A stretch of DNA of 64,000 nt from Apodemus sylvaticus (lineage: Eukaryota > Chordata > Mammalia > Rodentia > Muridae). Shown here piece after piece: positions 23,346 to 35,649 of the stretch. Position numbers and translations under genes: made by a program. Position 1 is the stretch's first letter. Every line of letters starts with the position of its first letter. The stretch is from NCBI RefSeq assembly GCF_947179515.1, contig NC_067481.1, positions 9,411,183 to 9,475,182 of the forward strand, read 5' to 3'. A model generated the notes under the pieces. That model was not told the origin of the DNA, did no database searches, and saw only the letters and a program-made list of their open reading frames with translations.

Positions 23346-23594
23346 TAATTAGGATGGGAGCCCCGTGTCAAACCCCCACCCCCCACCCCCCAGTCGTGCT
23401 GTGGCCCTGTATTCTGGACCAGAGCTGATTGCAGGGGTCACATTTGATGCCTGCATTCTTAGACTATGGTGTAGCAGGCCTGCCATGGAAGGCTTACCTC
23501 GTGATTGCTTTCAAAAGAGAAATCAATGTTTGCCGTGCAATAACAAATGTGCTTTGAAAACAGGGTGGCAACTGAAACTCTGAGATGACTCTGA

Positions 23595-23738
23595 GATGCC
23601 CTGGTCTTCTGCAGGCACCCTAAATCCTTCCAGGAAAGTAAACAAAGGGGTGGGGTGGGGGTCTGCGATGCCCTGGTCTTCCGCAGGCACCCTAAATCCT
23701 TCCAGGAAAGTAAACAAAGGGGTGGGGTGGGGTGGGGG
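23595..23738. repeat. 72-bp tandem duplication
   Basis: Two direct copies, 23595-23666 and 23667-23738, each begin 'gatgccctggtctt' and end in a GGGGT-rich stretch. They differ by very few bases (for example tct/tcc before gcagg). In the antisense open frame the unit is 24 codons, so it repeats a peptide without disrupting the frame, but there is no sign of a real gene. Confidence 0.95.
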
Positions 23739-24450
23739 TGGGGCTCCACGTCTAAGCACCCAGGGTATAGCTCAACTCTAGAGTCAGCCCTGTGCTGGGC
23801 ACTGGTGATGAATGAATGAGCACTGGGCTCAGACCTGGGCATGCAGGGTAGGGTGCCCTGCAGTGGTTCACTGCCTTCCATAGACTGAGGCTTGGCTTTG
23901 CACAGACATGGAAGAACCTTCTAGAATGAAGGCACTGTCTTTAGGGAATGACCTAGATAGTCCCACAGGTCCTGAGTGGGCAGGTAGGTCCCCCCTGCTG
24001 GACTCCCTCTAGGACCTCGCCTTCCAGAGGGCTGTGGCGTTTTGCTTTGTGGCTGAAAAGATGTTTTTCTAAGATAAAAAAAAATCTCTACCTTCCTCAC
24101 TGGCGGCATCTCCACTGCCCCGTTTAGGCGTGGTTTATCCTCACACTGCCTAGAGTCTGTGAAAATGTTCTTGGGAACCGGACCATTCCGGATCCCTTTT
24201 ATTAGGCTGCCTATCCTGCTCCCAAGGACTCCACCCTCTGACCACCTCCTCCTGCCACTGTCATCACGGGTATTAGGAAATCCTCATGTGGATGTCGGAG
24301 AATATAGACACAGTGTAGTGCGGTTCTCACCCTGGCCTACACCTGTCATGATGTCATAGAGGAACAACTTCTTGGTCAACACCTTATAACCACCTGAATC
24401 ATGTTAATAAGACATGTGTATTCTGCTTAATCTGAACCAAGTAAAATACT
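23739..24450. other. Unique non-coding stretch
   Basis: No gene or repeat recognised. Confidence 0.5.

Positions 24451-24522
<72 letters not shown>
24451..24522. repeat. (GT)n-(GA)n compound microsatellite
   Basis: GT units to about 24488 are followed by GA units to 24522. Confidence 0.96.
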
Positions 24523-24524
<2 letters not shown>

Positions 24525-24587
24525 GGGAGAGACCTTGGTTTCAGAATACCTAGGTTCTGAATTCCTTATTCTTCAGGATACCTTATT

Positions 24588-24620
24588 CTTGTAGGGAATA
24601 AGGCTCCTATTCCCTACAAG
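24588..24620. repeat. Perfect 13-bp inverted repeat (hairpin)
   Basis: 'cttgtagggaata' at 24588-24600 and its exact reverse complement at 24608-24620 are separated by a 7-base loop. Nothing nearby indicates a terminator or small RNA gene, and flanking complementarity stops at the stem ends. Confidence 0.85.
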
Positions 24621-24740
24621 GACTGAGGAAGGGGCCCAATGTTTATCTGTTCAACAAAGCTGAAAAAAACCTTTCCCTGAGCAGCCCTTCAGGTCAAGGT
24701 TCCCGGGAGGCTGTGATTGATTCCAGTGACAGATGAAAAC

Positions 24741-24948
24741 GGGGCTGGGGCATGGCTCCATTGGTAGAGTGTTGGTCTAGCATACATAGGGCCCTGGGTT
24801 CGAGTCTCAGTACCATATAAAACCTAGGGTAGTGACCATTCCAGCACTTCAGGGGTGTAGGCAGGAGGACCAGAAGTTCAAGGCCATCCTTGGTTTCATA
24901 GGATTGAGCTAGCCTGAGCTATATGAGATCCTGTCTCAGAAATGAAAT
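24741..24948 (+). mobile_element. ID-B1 composite SINE
   Basis: An ID/tRNA-like head ('catggctccattggtagagt', then 'gggccctgggttcgagtctc') is joined directly to a B1 body ('ccagcacttcaggggtgtag', then 'aagttcaaggccatccttgg', then 'gagatcctgtctcagaa'). The ID-then-B1 order is the known composite structure of B4/ID_B1. Confidence 0.8.
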
Positions 24949-26352
24949 TAGCAGAGGGGAGGGGCTTACAGGGCTCAGTCCAGGGACCCAGTGTGTGTTC
25001 CCAGAGGCTCCTCAGGATAGGCTGCCAGTGCCACAACCGCAGAGTGTTTCAGGCTTAGGTACCATGAGCTGTGAGGTGTTTGCCCTCCGTTTCAGAGCTC
25101 TGATGCAAGAATGAACGGCTCAGAATACTTCCCAGAGACCGATCAAAACGATTCTGGAATATATCGAGCTAAATAAAATACCTTATTGGGATTGATTCTG
25201 GCAGCTCCTTTAAAATAATCACTCAAAAGTACATCCGAGACAGGCTTTCTCTTCACCTGTTCTGGCGTGTACTGTACTGTTCTCCCCTTCCTGCTCCCCC
25301 AGAGCGATCCATCGTTACCCCATAGGGACATTGTGACACCACAACTGGTAAAGGGCATGCTGGGTTGGTGGGTTGGCCCCTGGGGTGGCCATGTTCCCAA
25401 AGGGTTTACCTTATAAGAGAGAAAATTGTAAGAGAGGAAATTCAGTTATGCTGCAGGGTTCAGATGGTGCTGTGATTGGGAAGCGCACGTCAAGGAGGAC
25501 TTACGGGAGGAGGCGGCATTTGTTTGGAGGTATTGAAATTGGCTGCCAGAAAAATTAGGGATTCCGTTTCAGATGGCACAGCATGGTGTCCTGTGGGAAG
25601 GGGAAAGAGGAAGGGTGACGGATGCCCTGTTTGGGGAGGTGGAGTGTTATGGATGATGTGGGGGCTTTTAAGGTAGATGAGGTGGGAACGGGGTCTGAGG
25701 ATCGGAACCTCTGCAGCAGGGCTTGAACTGCAAACCAAAGAGATGGGTGGCATGGGACCAAGCCAGGTTTTGAGCAGAAAGTGGCAAGATCTGAGATCAT
25801 TGTGTGTAGGGTCAATGTGGGGAGGCATCACTAGAAACACTGTAAGGGGTCCAGGGGCCAGACTAGCACCCCATCAGGGCAGGGAGGGGGGATTCTGGTG
25901 CTTTTGCGGGCAAAAGCTAGCAAGGCAAGGGCGGCATGGGCAAGATCAGCTTTAGGAAGGTGCATTTTGGACGATCTCATCCACAGGGCATAGATGGTGA
26001 GGTAACTGAGAGCCTGGGACTGAGGGACTCAACTCAGGGCAGACAAGGGCTCAGCCAATGGGAGCCCTGTTCTGCACCGGCATCCTGCTAAGCCTTGATG
26101 TTACACGTGTAGGCTCATTCGGTCCCTCAGCTTCGTCCTGCTGAGTGTTCCCGATCAAATGGAGAAGCCAGAGAGGGTGTCTACACAGCAGACGCTCACA
26201 CGGCGCTTCCTGAGGGCTTGGATGAGGCCTCGCTTGTCTTTGTCACCGTGGTGTGACTCCTCTGTTGCGCACTGGCAGTTTAAGGAGCACATGACTTGTA
26301 AGCCAGGGAATGTCATGTCCCTGTGTCCTGATGCTTCTGAGAACAGCTGTTT
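24949..26352. other. Unique non-coding stretch
   Basis: No gene or repeat recognised. Short C/G-rich antisense open frames near 25490-25840 look random. Confidence 0.5.
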
Positions 26353-26493
26353 CTGGGAGATGGCTGTGGGAAAGTACTTGGCTCCGGAGGCAGGAGGACC
26401 CGGTCAGATCTCTGAGATCTGTTTAAAAGCCAGGCAAGGCTGGGCTGTGTGCTCGGCTGCAGTAATCCCAGCACTGGGGAGGCAGAGACAGGA
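26353..26493 (+). mobile_element. B4 SINE, 5' part (split element)
   Basis: 'gggagatggctgtgggaaag' (tRNA-like head), 'aaaagccaggcaaggctggg' and 'gtaatcccagcactgggga' follow B4 order up to 'ggcagagacagga'. The rest of the B4 body resumes at 26945 after a CA array. Confidence 0.75.
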
Positions 26494-26497
26494 CACA

Positions 26498-26546
<49 letters not shown>

Positions 26547-26944
26547 CACGTGCACACGCATACATGCACGTGCACATGCACACATACATACATGCACACA
26601 TGTGTGCGCATATACACATGCACACACACTTACATGCACACACACATGCACATGCGCACACACATGCACATGCACACAGACATGCACAGACATGCGTACC
26701 TGCACACGCATGTACATGTACAGGCACACACATGCACACATACATACACGCACACATGTGCACACACATATACATGCACACACATACATGCACACACACA
26801 CACACACGTACATGCACATGTGCACACACATGCACATGTGCACACACATGCACACGTGCACACACATGCACACGTGCACCTGCACACACATGTACATGTA
26901 CAGGCACACATACACACACACACATACACACACACACACACACA
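26494..26944. repeat. Large (CA)n / (CACATGCA)n array inside a B4
   Basis: About 450 bases of CA dinucleotides mixed with TACATGCACA-type variants. On the plus strand it reads as His/Thr-rich, on the minus strand as Cys/Val-rich, so open frames of up to 317 codons over it are not genes. It interrupts the body of a B4 rather than following its 3' tail. Confidence 0.92.
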
Positions 26945-27080
26945 AGCTCACTGGCCAGCCAGCCTAGGAAAATCTGTGAGCTACTGGCTAAGAAAGCCTT
27001 ATTTCAAGAACCAAGGCAGAGACCAGAAGATGCCCAAAGTAGACTTCTGTCCTCCGCACACGCATGCCCACACGCCCCCC
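26945..27080 (+). mobile_element. B4 SINE, 3' part (split element)
   Basis: 'aagctcactggccagccagc' and 'tagacttctgtcctccgcac' match the second half of B4, which normally follows the 'gagacagga' word now at 26485-26493. Confidence 0.7.
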
Positions 27081-27529
27081 CAACACATGTCTGCACTCAC
27101 ACAGGCATTTAAGTGTGTTTCTGCAAGTGAGCACATCAGAGCTGTGAGCCTCCAGGGGAAGGAGGGCTGAGAACAGCTTCTTTGTAGCTGGCAGTTGGGG
27201 CGTCATTGAATAACCTTGAGTCCTGGCAGCTTCAAGGGCGAGCTGGGCATGCTGGCCTAGACGTCAGTCTGGACGCCAGAGCAGGGAGGGGCCGTGCAGA
27301 AGGGGCTTCTGGGAGGCATAAGGCTGGTATGGGAGTCAGGCTATAGAGGGCATGGCCTCCCCTGAAGGTAAGGAGGCCCCAGCCTCTCCCTTGCACAACC
27401 CCTCACGCCCAAACCTAGCTAGGCATTTTCTAGCCAGCTCTGTCTGTAAGAGGCCCCTCTCTCTTGAAAAATGTCCGATAAAATCTGGATCTACCCAGAG
27501 GGAGGGGAGGATGGTGTTCCGAGGCGGGG
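27081..27529. other. Unique non-coding stretch
   Basis: No gene recognised. Confidence 0.5.
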
Positions 27530-27760
27530 AGCCAATGCTGGAGTCCAGGCCTGGCTTTGCCCCTCTCCAACGGGCAGCCATGGGTAGGGAGTTTCATTTC
27601 TGGGTTCTGCCTTTCCTATAAAAAAAAATCATAAACAATAACCCCATCTCCTCAGGTTGTGGTGAAGGTTGGACAAGGTCCTGTGTGCCGTGGATCTAGC
27701 ACTAGCACAGAGATTGGGTGTGCAGAACCAGTGCTTACACAGAGAGCACCCTGCTGTTCT
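27530..27760 (+). mobile_element. MIR SINE remnant
   Basis: 'aataaccccatctcctcagg', then 'ttgtggtgaaggttggacaa' and 'agcactagcacagagattgg' follow the MIR 3' half (a core of 'gggttgttgtgaggatt' and 'cttagcacagtgcctggc'). Heavily diverged. Confidence 0.5.
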
Positions 27761-27817
27761 GTCCCTGTTCACAGCACTGGCCTCTCTCATGTCTGCAACT
27801 CATTTTCTGCCGGAAAC

Positions 27818-28015
27818 GGTATCAGAATATATTAAGTAGAAAATTTCAGAAATAAAGAATTTATAAATGTTGAATGATTTAAAAAAAAACAATCCACAGT
27901 ATATTGTTATAATTATTCTGGTTGATTAATAGTTATTGATAATCTCTTAATTTGCCTTTCATATTAAATTCTATCATAGTTGTGAAAGTGCAGGAAAATA
28001 ATATAATTAGGCCTT
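27818..28015. mobile_element. Tigger-type DNA transposon remnant
   Basis: An A/T-rich block with 'agaaaatttcagaaataaag', 'gttattgataatctcttaat' and 'ataatataattagg' resembles the terminal region of TcMar-Tigger elements such as the MER46/Tigger group. No transposase frame remains. The family match is from memory. Confidence 0.6.
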
Positions 28016-28589
28016 CAGATATACTCTGGTTTGGAGCACTCCTCTGTTTGCAAGGTATGTGTTTTTTTTGTGTGTGTTTTGAGCCCTTCTTGGTCTGTAA
28101 TTTGACTCCAAGGACCAGATCCTTGGTCCTGGGAGGCTCTTGGAATTAAATGCTGAGTTCCAGAGGGAGTGTTAAGCCATGACCCGTCAGGGCTGTGGGC
28201 AGCAACTCCCACTCGGAGGCTCCGTTCCTTCCCACAGTCTGGGCTCACAGCTGACTGGCTGCCTTGCTGTCTCCGTGTTGCCCCATCCCCGCTCAATGCA
28301 GGCAGGCTGATAGGCCTGCTACTCTGGACATGTCCTCTCTGCCCTATAGCTCCTGAGAAACCTGTAGGCTCTGAGCACATTGCTGGAGGAGAGGGCGGCC
28401 CCTGGGTTATGACCTCTCCCAGAGTTGGAACAGGATCTCCGAAATCCTCCAGGGCAGATTCCAGGTCAGCCCTGGAGGGTGTGCCTTGACAGATGGTGTC
28501 CGGCTGTAGGCTCCTGACCCAGGTCCTGGAATGAAGGCTTGGCCACCCCGGAGGGACAGTTGAGGCTGGGAACCCTGGACATTTGTCTC

Positions 28590-28815
28590 TGAGCCCGGCT
28601 CCTGCGTCTCGTGACCATTCGCAAATAGGCCACTTGATGGCGCTGTGGCTCCACCGTGTGCCTGCTTTCGCCTCCGGGCCCCAGGCTGAGGGGCAGTGGT
28701 CATCGAGGCGCCCGACTGTGCCCTGGCTGCTGGTGGGGCGCAGCGCCTGACGCCTGCCGGTTCTGCTTGAGCACAAACGCAGAGCTCAGAGCTAGGTTCT
28801 CCCGCCGCGAAGGAA
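28590..28815. promoter_or_regulatory. CpG-dense patch, candidate regulatory element
   Basis: About 19 CpG dinucleotides in roughly 225 bp at about 60-65% GC by eye count, in a neighbourhood that is otherwise CpG-poor. At 28629-28645 there is a near-CTCF word, 'gccacttgatggcgctg', with one core mismatch. It is short for a promoter island. No TATA box or exon is evident. Confidence 0.35.
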
Positions 28816-30414
28816 GTTTGGGGTGTTGGTGTCCTGTGAGATTTCCCTGCAGCTCCCCCAGCGGCTCCTTAGATGCCCTAGCATGCTAAAGAACAGTTTA
28901 GAGCCATCTGCGTCTTGACCTGGTGATCAGGTGACTGTCTTTGGGGCAGAAAGGACAGCTAGTCTGAACTCTTGGGAAAGAAGCTGGCTAAACACAGAAT
29001 GGAGGAGGAGGAGGAAGAAGAAAAAGAGGCGGGGGGGGGGGGAGAAGAGGAGGGAGGAGAGATTGGAAACTCTTTCCTAGATGAGCTTCTCCTCTGTGTA
29101 AAACCCTGCAAAGGGCAATGGAAAACAAAGAGCTTCGGTGAGTTTGCCCTAGAAACAGCTCCGAGGTCTTTTCTCCGAGGTCTGATTGCACAAATGCGCC
29201 TTCCACCTCTGAGCAAGGTCACTTCATTCATTCTGTTTACAGTGCCACCCACTCACTGCTGAGCCGAGGGTTTTCCTCACGAGCTGGTTTGTAGATGCTG
29301 TTTTAAGTCCTTCTTCGGGGTTTCCATATGCAGAGGCAGGGGTTTGGTTCACCTCAGTCTCATCTCACTGAAGCTGTGGTTTGGGGAGCATTTGGAAGAA
29401 GGTGGTAGGGTTGCCTCTTACAGGGAAAGCAGATAAGCTTCTGTTTGGAAGTGCTTTCATTTTGTAGCTCCGTTTAAGACGGGCTCTTCTCAGGCAAACA
29501 GCAAACCGCATAGGGTTCTGAGTTCAGGCCTCTCTCTGCTTGAGGCTCCTCTCCCAGAAGCCCTCTGCCTCTGTGGAGATCAGAGCCTTTCCCAGCTGCC
29601 TGGGCCAGTGACTGAGAGGCAAGTCCCAGGGGTCACTGCACCAGACCCTTGCCCCCACTGGAACAAATACAGAACACTGGTGGGTGTGTGGGGGCTGGGG
29701 GCTGGGCTGCTGCTCCTAGATCTGCCGGCCCCTGGGGCCAGGCACAGTGTGGGGCCTGAGCTAGCCTTTGCAGCAGGGAACTCCTTGTCCAGAGGCAGGG
29801 CTAAGGGAGGTTGTGACCCCTCTCCAGCTGGGGAGCACACTGGGAGAGGAGGAACCTAGACTAGCCATTCTAGCCTAGCAGGCTAACTTGCAGCTTCTCC
29901 CGGGCCAGGGGGCATCATCCTGTAGCCTGGCAAAAGACAATTTATATCTTTCTTCTTACAGTGTCCCGCGGCTCCTTACCTGTGAGCGTGCACTCTCTGG
30001 TGCCTCATGGAGGCCCAGGAGTTGTGTGGCTTCTCAAGAAAGAGAAAGGAGAATGCAGAAAGAGAGGCAGGATCAGAAAGGATATCGCCACCATTCGTCA
30101 CCACAGCGTGTGGCCCCATGATAGCCCAGGAAAGCTTAGCATGTCTGCTGTGTCCACAGGGCTCTGGGCAGCCACTCCTCAGAGCTCTCGATTCCGACAG
30201 CAGGGACTCACAGACACTCACTGTCCAGTTTTCAAGATGGAGTAACTCTCAGTTACAGGGTGTGTGTGATGAGCCAGGGTGTTGGTGAGCAGTCTCTTCC
30301 CTTTATTAGAGTTCTGTAATCCATTCTGAGTTGATTTTTGTCTACCGCATGGACAAGAGTTTGTTAAAAGGCTAGTGGTTATTGACAAGCTTCCTGTGAG
30401 ATAAGAGCTTGGGG

Positions 30415-30550
30415 TCTTGCTGTTTAATCCTCCCAAGACCCCAGCAGCTCCTGTGTGGTCACCTGCAGATGGTGGGGCACTGAGGCCCTAGCTGGTAGTT
30501 CTCTCTGCCCAATCAAGCAGATGGGACATCTGAGAGCCGGTCTCTGAGCC
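30415..30550 (-). mobile_element. MIR SINE remnant (antisense), weak
   Basis: 'gtttaatcctcccaagaccc', followed by 'ggtggggcactgaggcccta', resembles the reversed MIR 3' half. Low identity. Confidence 0.4.
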
Positions 30551-30764
30551 CCTGCTGCAGGGTCTCCATTGCCTTCTCCAATAGTACCCTGTCTCCTGTG
30601 GTCTGAGTTGGAGCCTTGTGCCTTTCTTCTCTGACCCTGGGGTGGTGGCCCCTTCTGCTCAGACTCTGTGCAAGAAGCTACCCTGGAGGTTTGAACAGAG
30701 GATGTTCAGGGGAATTCATCAGTGAAACCTCAAAGTTTCAGATATATGACCTGCTAAGGTGACA

Positions 30765-30886
<122 letters not shown>

Positions 30887-31989
30887 AGCCTTATTCTGAG
30901 AATTGGAAGCCAGGAGATGTGACCTAGGCATTAGATGAGCCAGGCAGAGGGTAGAGAACTTTTCTAGGCTGGTGGAGCTGTGGGAAGGAGAAGAGGCAGC
31001 CACTAGGTCAGGCCAGGGCAGATGCAGGTCTGGGGTAGCTTCTGGGGCATCGTGCCTGACAGCGCTTGTCTGCTGAGGCTCCCCAGATGCCTTTCGAGAA
31101 GAAAAAGCCCTTTCATTGGAGAGGCTTCACAGGGCATTGCCTGAGGTGACACTTGGGTGTGAATGAGCTTCAGTTGAAGTGCCATCCACCAGGGGAACAA
31201 GAGTGACTCAGCCCCTTCCACTTGGGAAGAGGGAAGATGGTATTGATGGCTGAGGGCAGGCGTGAGAGGAAGCAGCCATGCGGCCCGGTGGGACCTGCTT
31301 TGGAAGCTTGGTCATCACATTTGCCCTCTTCTGGGTCAGGTGTCCATGGGGAGGGACTTTTGGTAGACTGCTGTCAACCACAGCTGTCTGAGTCTCTCCA
31401 CTGGCCATCACTCACAGGATTTGCTAACTGGGGTGTGTCTCTTTTGCTCTGTCTGACAAAACATGGGAGAGTGTGGTTCTATTTTATGTTTTTGATTGTG
31501 AGCCCAACCTCTAATGGCTAAGCCATCCCTCTAGCCCTATGGTCTATTCTTAATGACATATGCACATGTTATAAAAGAGTCTGTCTCCATGGAGATAGGA
31601 ACCATTGGAAACCAGGACTTAAGCTAGGCAATCGATCCCCGAATCTCCACTGGGACTGGTCTCCATTTTTTTTGTAGCAAGAGAACCACTCCCTGCCCCC
31701 GTTAGCTCAGCTCTGCAGATAACTAACTCTACAGCTATCCTTTTAGGAACAAGCGTCTTTAGAGGATGCCAGCATGCCCTCCTGTCTGTCTGGGAAGCTC
31801 CTCCCGTGTGCCTAGCCATGAGACCTCAGTACATCCTTGGGTGTGCCCTCCTGGGAACAACCTGACTGTGGGTGGAGCTGGTATCCTTAATAAATGTGTT
31901 TGGGGCCAGTCTGTGGTGAGAAAAGCTCTCTGTGAAGAGTTGTGGAAGACTGTCCTCGGGGGACTTTAGGTTGGGATGCTATAAATGAC

Positions 31990-32080
31990 TGTCCATACAG
32001 ATGTCCCTCCCATCTACCAGGATACAATTCAAGACCTCTGTGGACACTCGGAACTATGGACAGTACTGAATGATATTTCT
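31990..32080. mobile_element. Possible Tigger-type DNA transposon remnant
   Basis: 'aattcaagacctctgtggac', followed by 'cggaactatggacagtactg', resembles the terminal repeat of Tigger elements ('ccaagaccc..gtggat' then 'gatagtac'). Short and diverged. Confidence 0.4.
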
Positions 32081-34009
32081 CCAGCATCCTTCCAGGACAC
32101 GTGTACTTCTGATAAAGTACAGTGCTCTCTGTGGAATGGCAGAAGTTATGTGGATGCGATCTCTCTCCAAAGGGCTTATTGATCTGTAGCGTCCTGTCTT
32201 CTGTTGACGACTTGGTGCCCACATCTATTGATGAGGTGCGGTGAGGTAGAGTGAGGTAGGAGGCTGAGTGTGCGATTTGACATTAGTCTTCTGCTTATGT
32301 ATAATCAGTCAGAAAAAGGCTCGGGTAGCCAGGGGGATGCTATTGATTGACAGAAACTTTGGAATTCAAATCCACAGATAAAGGGGCCAGATGTAGTAAT
32401 TTCCACTTACTGGTCACGAATGATGCCCAGGTGGTGTTCTACACAGGCGCTTCGGCACCTGTGGAGTAGGATCCGGTGTGCTTTTTTAGATAAAGTAGTT
32501 CAGTAAGAGAAGGATAGCTCTTTGGCCCAGGTTGGTCAGCTTATTGGTAATGGCAGTGGTGATGGCTGTGGTCTGCTGGCCCCTGAGCTGGTGAACGTTT
32601 TTTTGTTTTTTGTTTTTTGTTTGTTTTTTTTTTTTTGATTCACAGCGTGTGGCATCTTAGATCTAACCGTGTAAAATCTCACACCCAAGCGTGAGGCTGA
32701 CACGCAGGCAGGCGTGTCTCCACTAAACAACCGAGTTGCTCTTTTTCTCAGGGAGCCCTCAGTTGCTGAAGACCTTCTGGCGTGACACAGAGTGCCCACC
32801 GCTGAGCCCTGGGGGGATACACAGAGTTCCCTGGGAGTGCACAGCTCAGCTCCCCACCCCAGACAGATTATTCCTGTGGAACTCATGTACCATATTTCTC
32901 AAAGTACCATCATGGTCTGGGGCCGGCCATGTGGGAGTGCGGAGAGCTCTCTGGCCACTGAATGTTTGATCAGTTTAGAAGCAAACAGTCCTATAGGGTG
33001 CTGTGGTCCACAATCTCTGATACATCTGACCTCCCAGAAACATATCTAAGCAGGAAGGAGCCCACGTGATATATGACGGTAGCCAGCACACTTGTCTGCA
33101 CCTCTCTGGGTCTAACAAACTAGCTCCTGCCCACTTGCTCATTGTCAGCCCTCTGCCTAGCCTGTGATCTTCATGGGGGCTGCCTTTAGCCAGTTGGAGG
33201 TGCAGCTGGAGACCCTTTCTTCTCAGGGATGGGCAGAGCCAATATAGCAAACTTTCTGGCTTTAGGAGTTGAGCTCCTTGGGAATTTATCGCAGCTTGCA
33301 AGCCTGTCTCCTTCTGAGATACAGTCTACCATCAGCACATGGTAGGCAGGGTTGAGGTGCTTGGACCCAGGCAATATTTACCAACCATGCTCTAAACAAA
33401 ACTTCCCCTGGACTTCATGGTCCTTCAGCAGTGGTGATTAGTTTAATGGTCTCCCTCCCCTACCCCTGGCCATGACCAGGTGCCTTTGGTGAGCACAGTG
33501 TGGTCCTGTAATGCACTTCTAGGAATCCAACATTAAATTTCACAGTGGGCTCTGGAGGACTTGCGTTTGTTCTATGGTATCAATAGTATAAACAAAAATT
33601 TCAAACTGAACTGGTGTCCTTTGGGGACAGGGCGTTTGGAAGCCCCTAGCCTGTGTTTTTGCCTTCCTGGGCAGATAGCTCTTCAGATACCTGTCTCTCT
33701 ATGAGAAGAAAGAAAGGGTTGTGAGACCTTGAGGGTTAGTAGCCACCCAGTGGTTCCTTAAGTCCTCTATAATGGCGGAAGAACTTCTTAAGCCTCCCTG
33801 CTTGCTGAAGGCCAAGGGCTATCGGGGATAGGGAGTTAGAGGGAACTCCTTTGAAAGCTTAACTGGAGACCCTGGGGACCCTGGAATGAGAAAGCCATAA
33901 GGTTTTGATGTGACTTTAGGGTGTGGCCTCTTATCACCTGTGACTCCCCCCTTCAGCCCAGCACTTCCGCGATCTCACCCGTGGCTTAGATCACATGACT
34001 TGTTTATGG

Positions 34010-34180
34010 GGTTGCTGGCACTGGCTTTGTGACTTACTCTCTTCTGTCATATTCATTTCTCTTCCCACACTAACAGTGTGTGTGTGGAGAGTTCTTACTG
34101 TTCAGAACCTCCATCTCCTCAATCGGTAAAATGGGGAGGAGCCCTACAAGCTGGCATGCGCACAGTGTACCGAACCAGGA
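34010..34180 (+). mobile_element. MIR SINE remnant, weak
   Basis: 'ctggctttgtgacttactct', followed by 'ccatctcctcaatcggtaaa' and 'atgggg', matches the order of the MIR central part, with an insertion between the two words. Confidence 0.4.
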
Positions 34181-35649
34181 AGTGGGGTCCTGAGAACCAG
34201 GAAGCGGGGGTCAGACCATTAGCAATCCTGTCTTTCTGCTCACCAACCCCACCGCATCCCTCTTGCCTCTCCTCAGGATTTACCTGTATTCTTCTTGTAG
34301 CCTTTGTCATGATGAAATAAGAACTTTAGGTTGGAGCCACTGGCATCCTTGTGAACCAGGGCTGCTGTTTCGAACAGAGCTCTAATCATCTCTCATTTCA
34401 AGGCTGGCTTGTAGTTCGGTTTGCACTGTTTGAAGCTTGGCTTTGAGCTTTGAACACACAGCCGTATCATGGTAAGCCAGTGTGCTTTGTTGTTAGAACA
34501 ATTATTTTAAACATTGATTTTCATTCCTTCTGTGTTCGTCCACAGACTGAACTGGGGTCAGTAACCCTTGGAAGCATAAAGCTATTTACCCAGGCATATG
34601 CAGAAGGTACCTTTGTTGGGGGTGGGTGGGCAGAGTGGTCAGCGTTCTACAGGAGAAAAGAAAAAAAGGTGGTGTCTAATCAAAATGCCTAAGCTATTCC
34701 CCCGCCCCAAGTCTGCTTTTAACGCTGAAACACCCCTAGTGCGCTACACTGAAGTGAGCTGACATACCTTGGAAGTGTGGCGTTAGTCTGAACATGCCTT
34801 AGCAATTTAGACATTTCCTGGCTGTTTCTTTATTGTTTTTTGGTTTAAATTCCCGGGAATTTCTCATTCTAGTTCACCCTGAGATGGCAGTGTGTCTAGC
34901 TACCTGTGAATCTCCACAGTTGCCTAGCTGTTCCTTGGGAAAGTGGACAGAGAGCACTCCCTCCCAGGCTGCCTTTTCTTTCTGAACTTGTGGGTCTAGG
35001 CCTGAGCCCTGGCATCCCCAGGACAAGCTCTGGTTCCTCCCGCTGGCTTCTGTGCTTGGCCAGCATTTTCCCACCTTTGGAAAATTCCTGGGCCACAGAG
35101 GCAACATTATTGCAGATTTTGTTCTTCTATCATGAGCCCCAGATGTCCCTGCACTCAGGGGTGGGAGGAGAGGACTTGGGGTTCTTTTCTGAAGACAGAG
35201 CTGGGAGTGACAAAGAAGGGAGGGGCTGGGAGCCCATGTCCTGGCGATAGCTGTAGAAGAGAAACAAATGGGCAGAGAGATAGCGGCTTGAAGTGCTGTA
35301 ACAACTATGCTGTTCTTTTTAGTTTTTCCCTGTGTGATCTCTTCTGTTTTTTCGGGAGGTAATACTTTAAAGCTCAGAGATGATCTGACCTGTCTTTTCC
35401 TGGCCTAGACCCTTGCTTCTTAGTTCTTGGCAACCAGGGAACTATTCTCTGTCCCCATATCCTCCCTTGGGGCTTATCTGAACGCGTCACAGGACCCTCT
35501 TAGTAGTTAACTGATCTGTAAGTTGTGTAGACAGAAGCCATTTGCTAAAAACACAGGGAGACTAGGGGCAGGGTGGTTTTCACACTGCCAGAGACAGACT
35601 ACTTTGGGAAACTACAATTTTATTAAATAGGAAAATGATGTAAATGGAT

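Larger units (their letters stand above)
28016..30763. other. Unique non-coding stretch with a CpG-rich patch
   Basis: It contains a small CpG-dense segment (28590-28815, listed separately), a purine-rich run with a G11-12 tract at 28999-29060, and a diverged MIR near 30415-30550. No exon can be supported. Confidence 0.5.

Noticed and set aside
26159..27112. 317-codon plus-strand open frame, with 212- and 179-codon minus-strand frames over the same region
   Set aside because: They are translations of a CA/TACATGCA simple repeat (His/Thr- or Cys/Val-rich) plus SINE sequence; no real protein.
28015..28776. 253-codon antisense frame over the CpG-dense patch
   Set aside because: Likely kept open by high GC content; no recognisable domain. 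The CpG patch is better viewed as regulatory.
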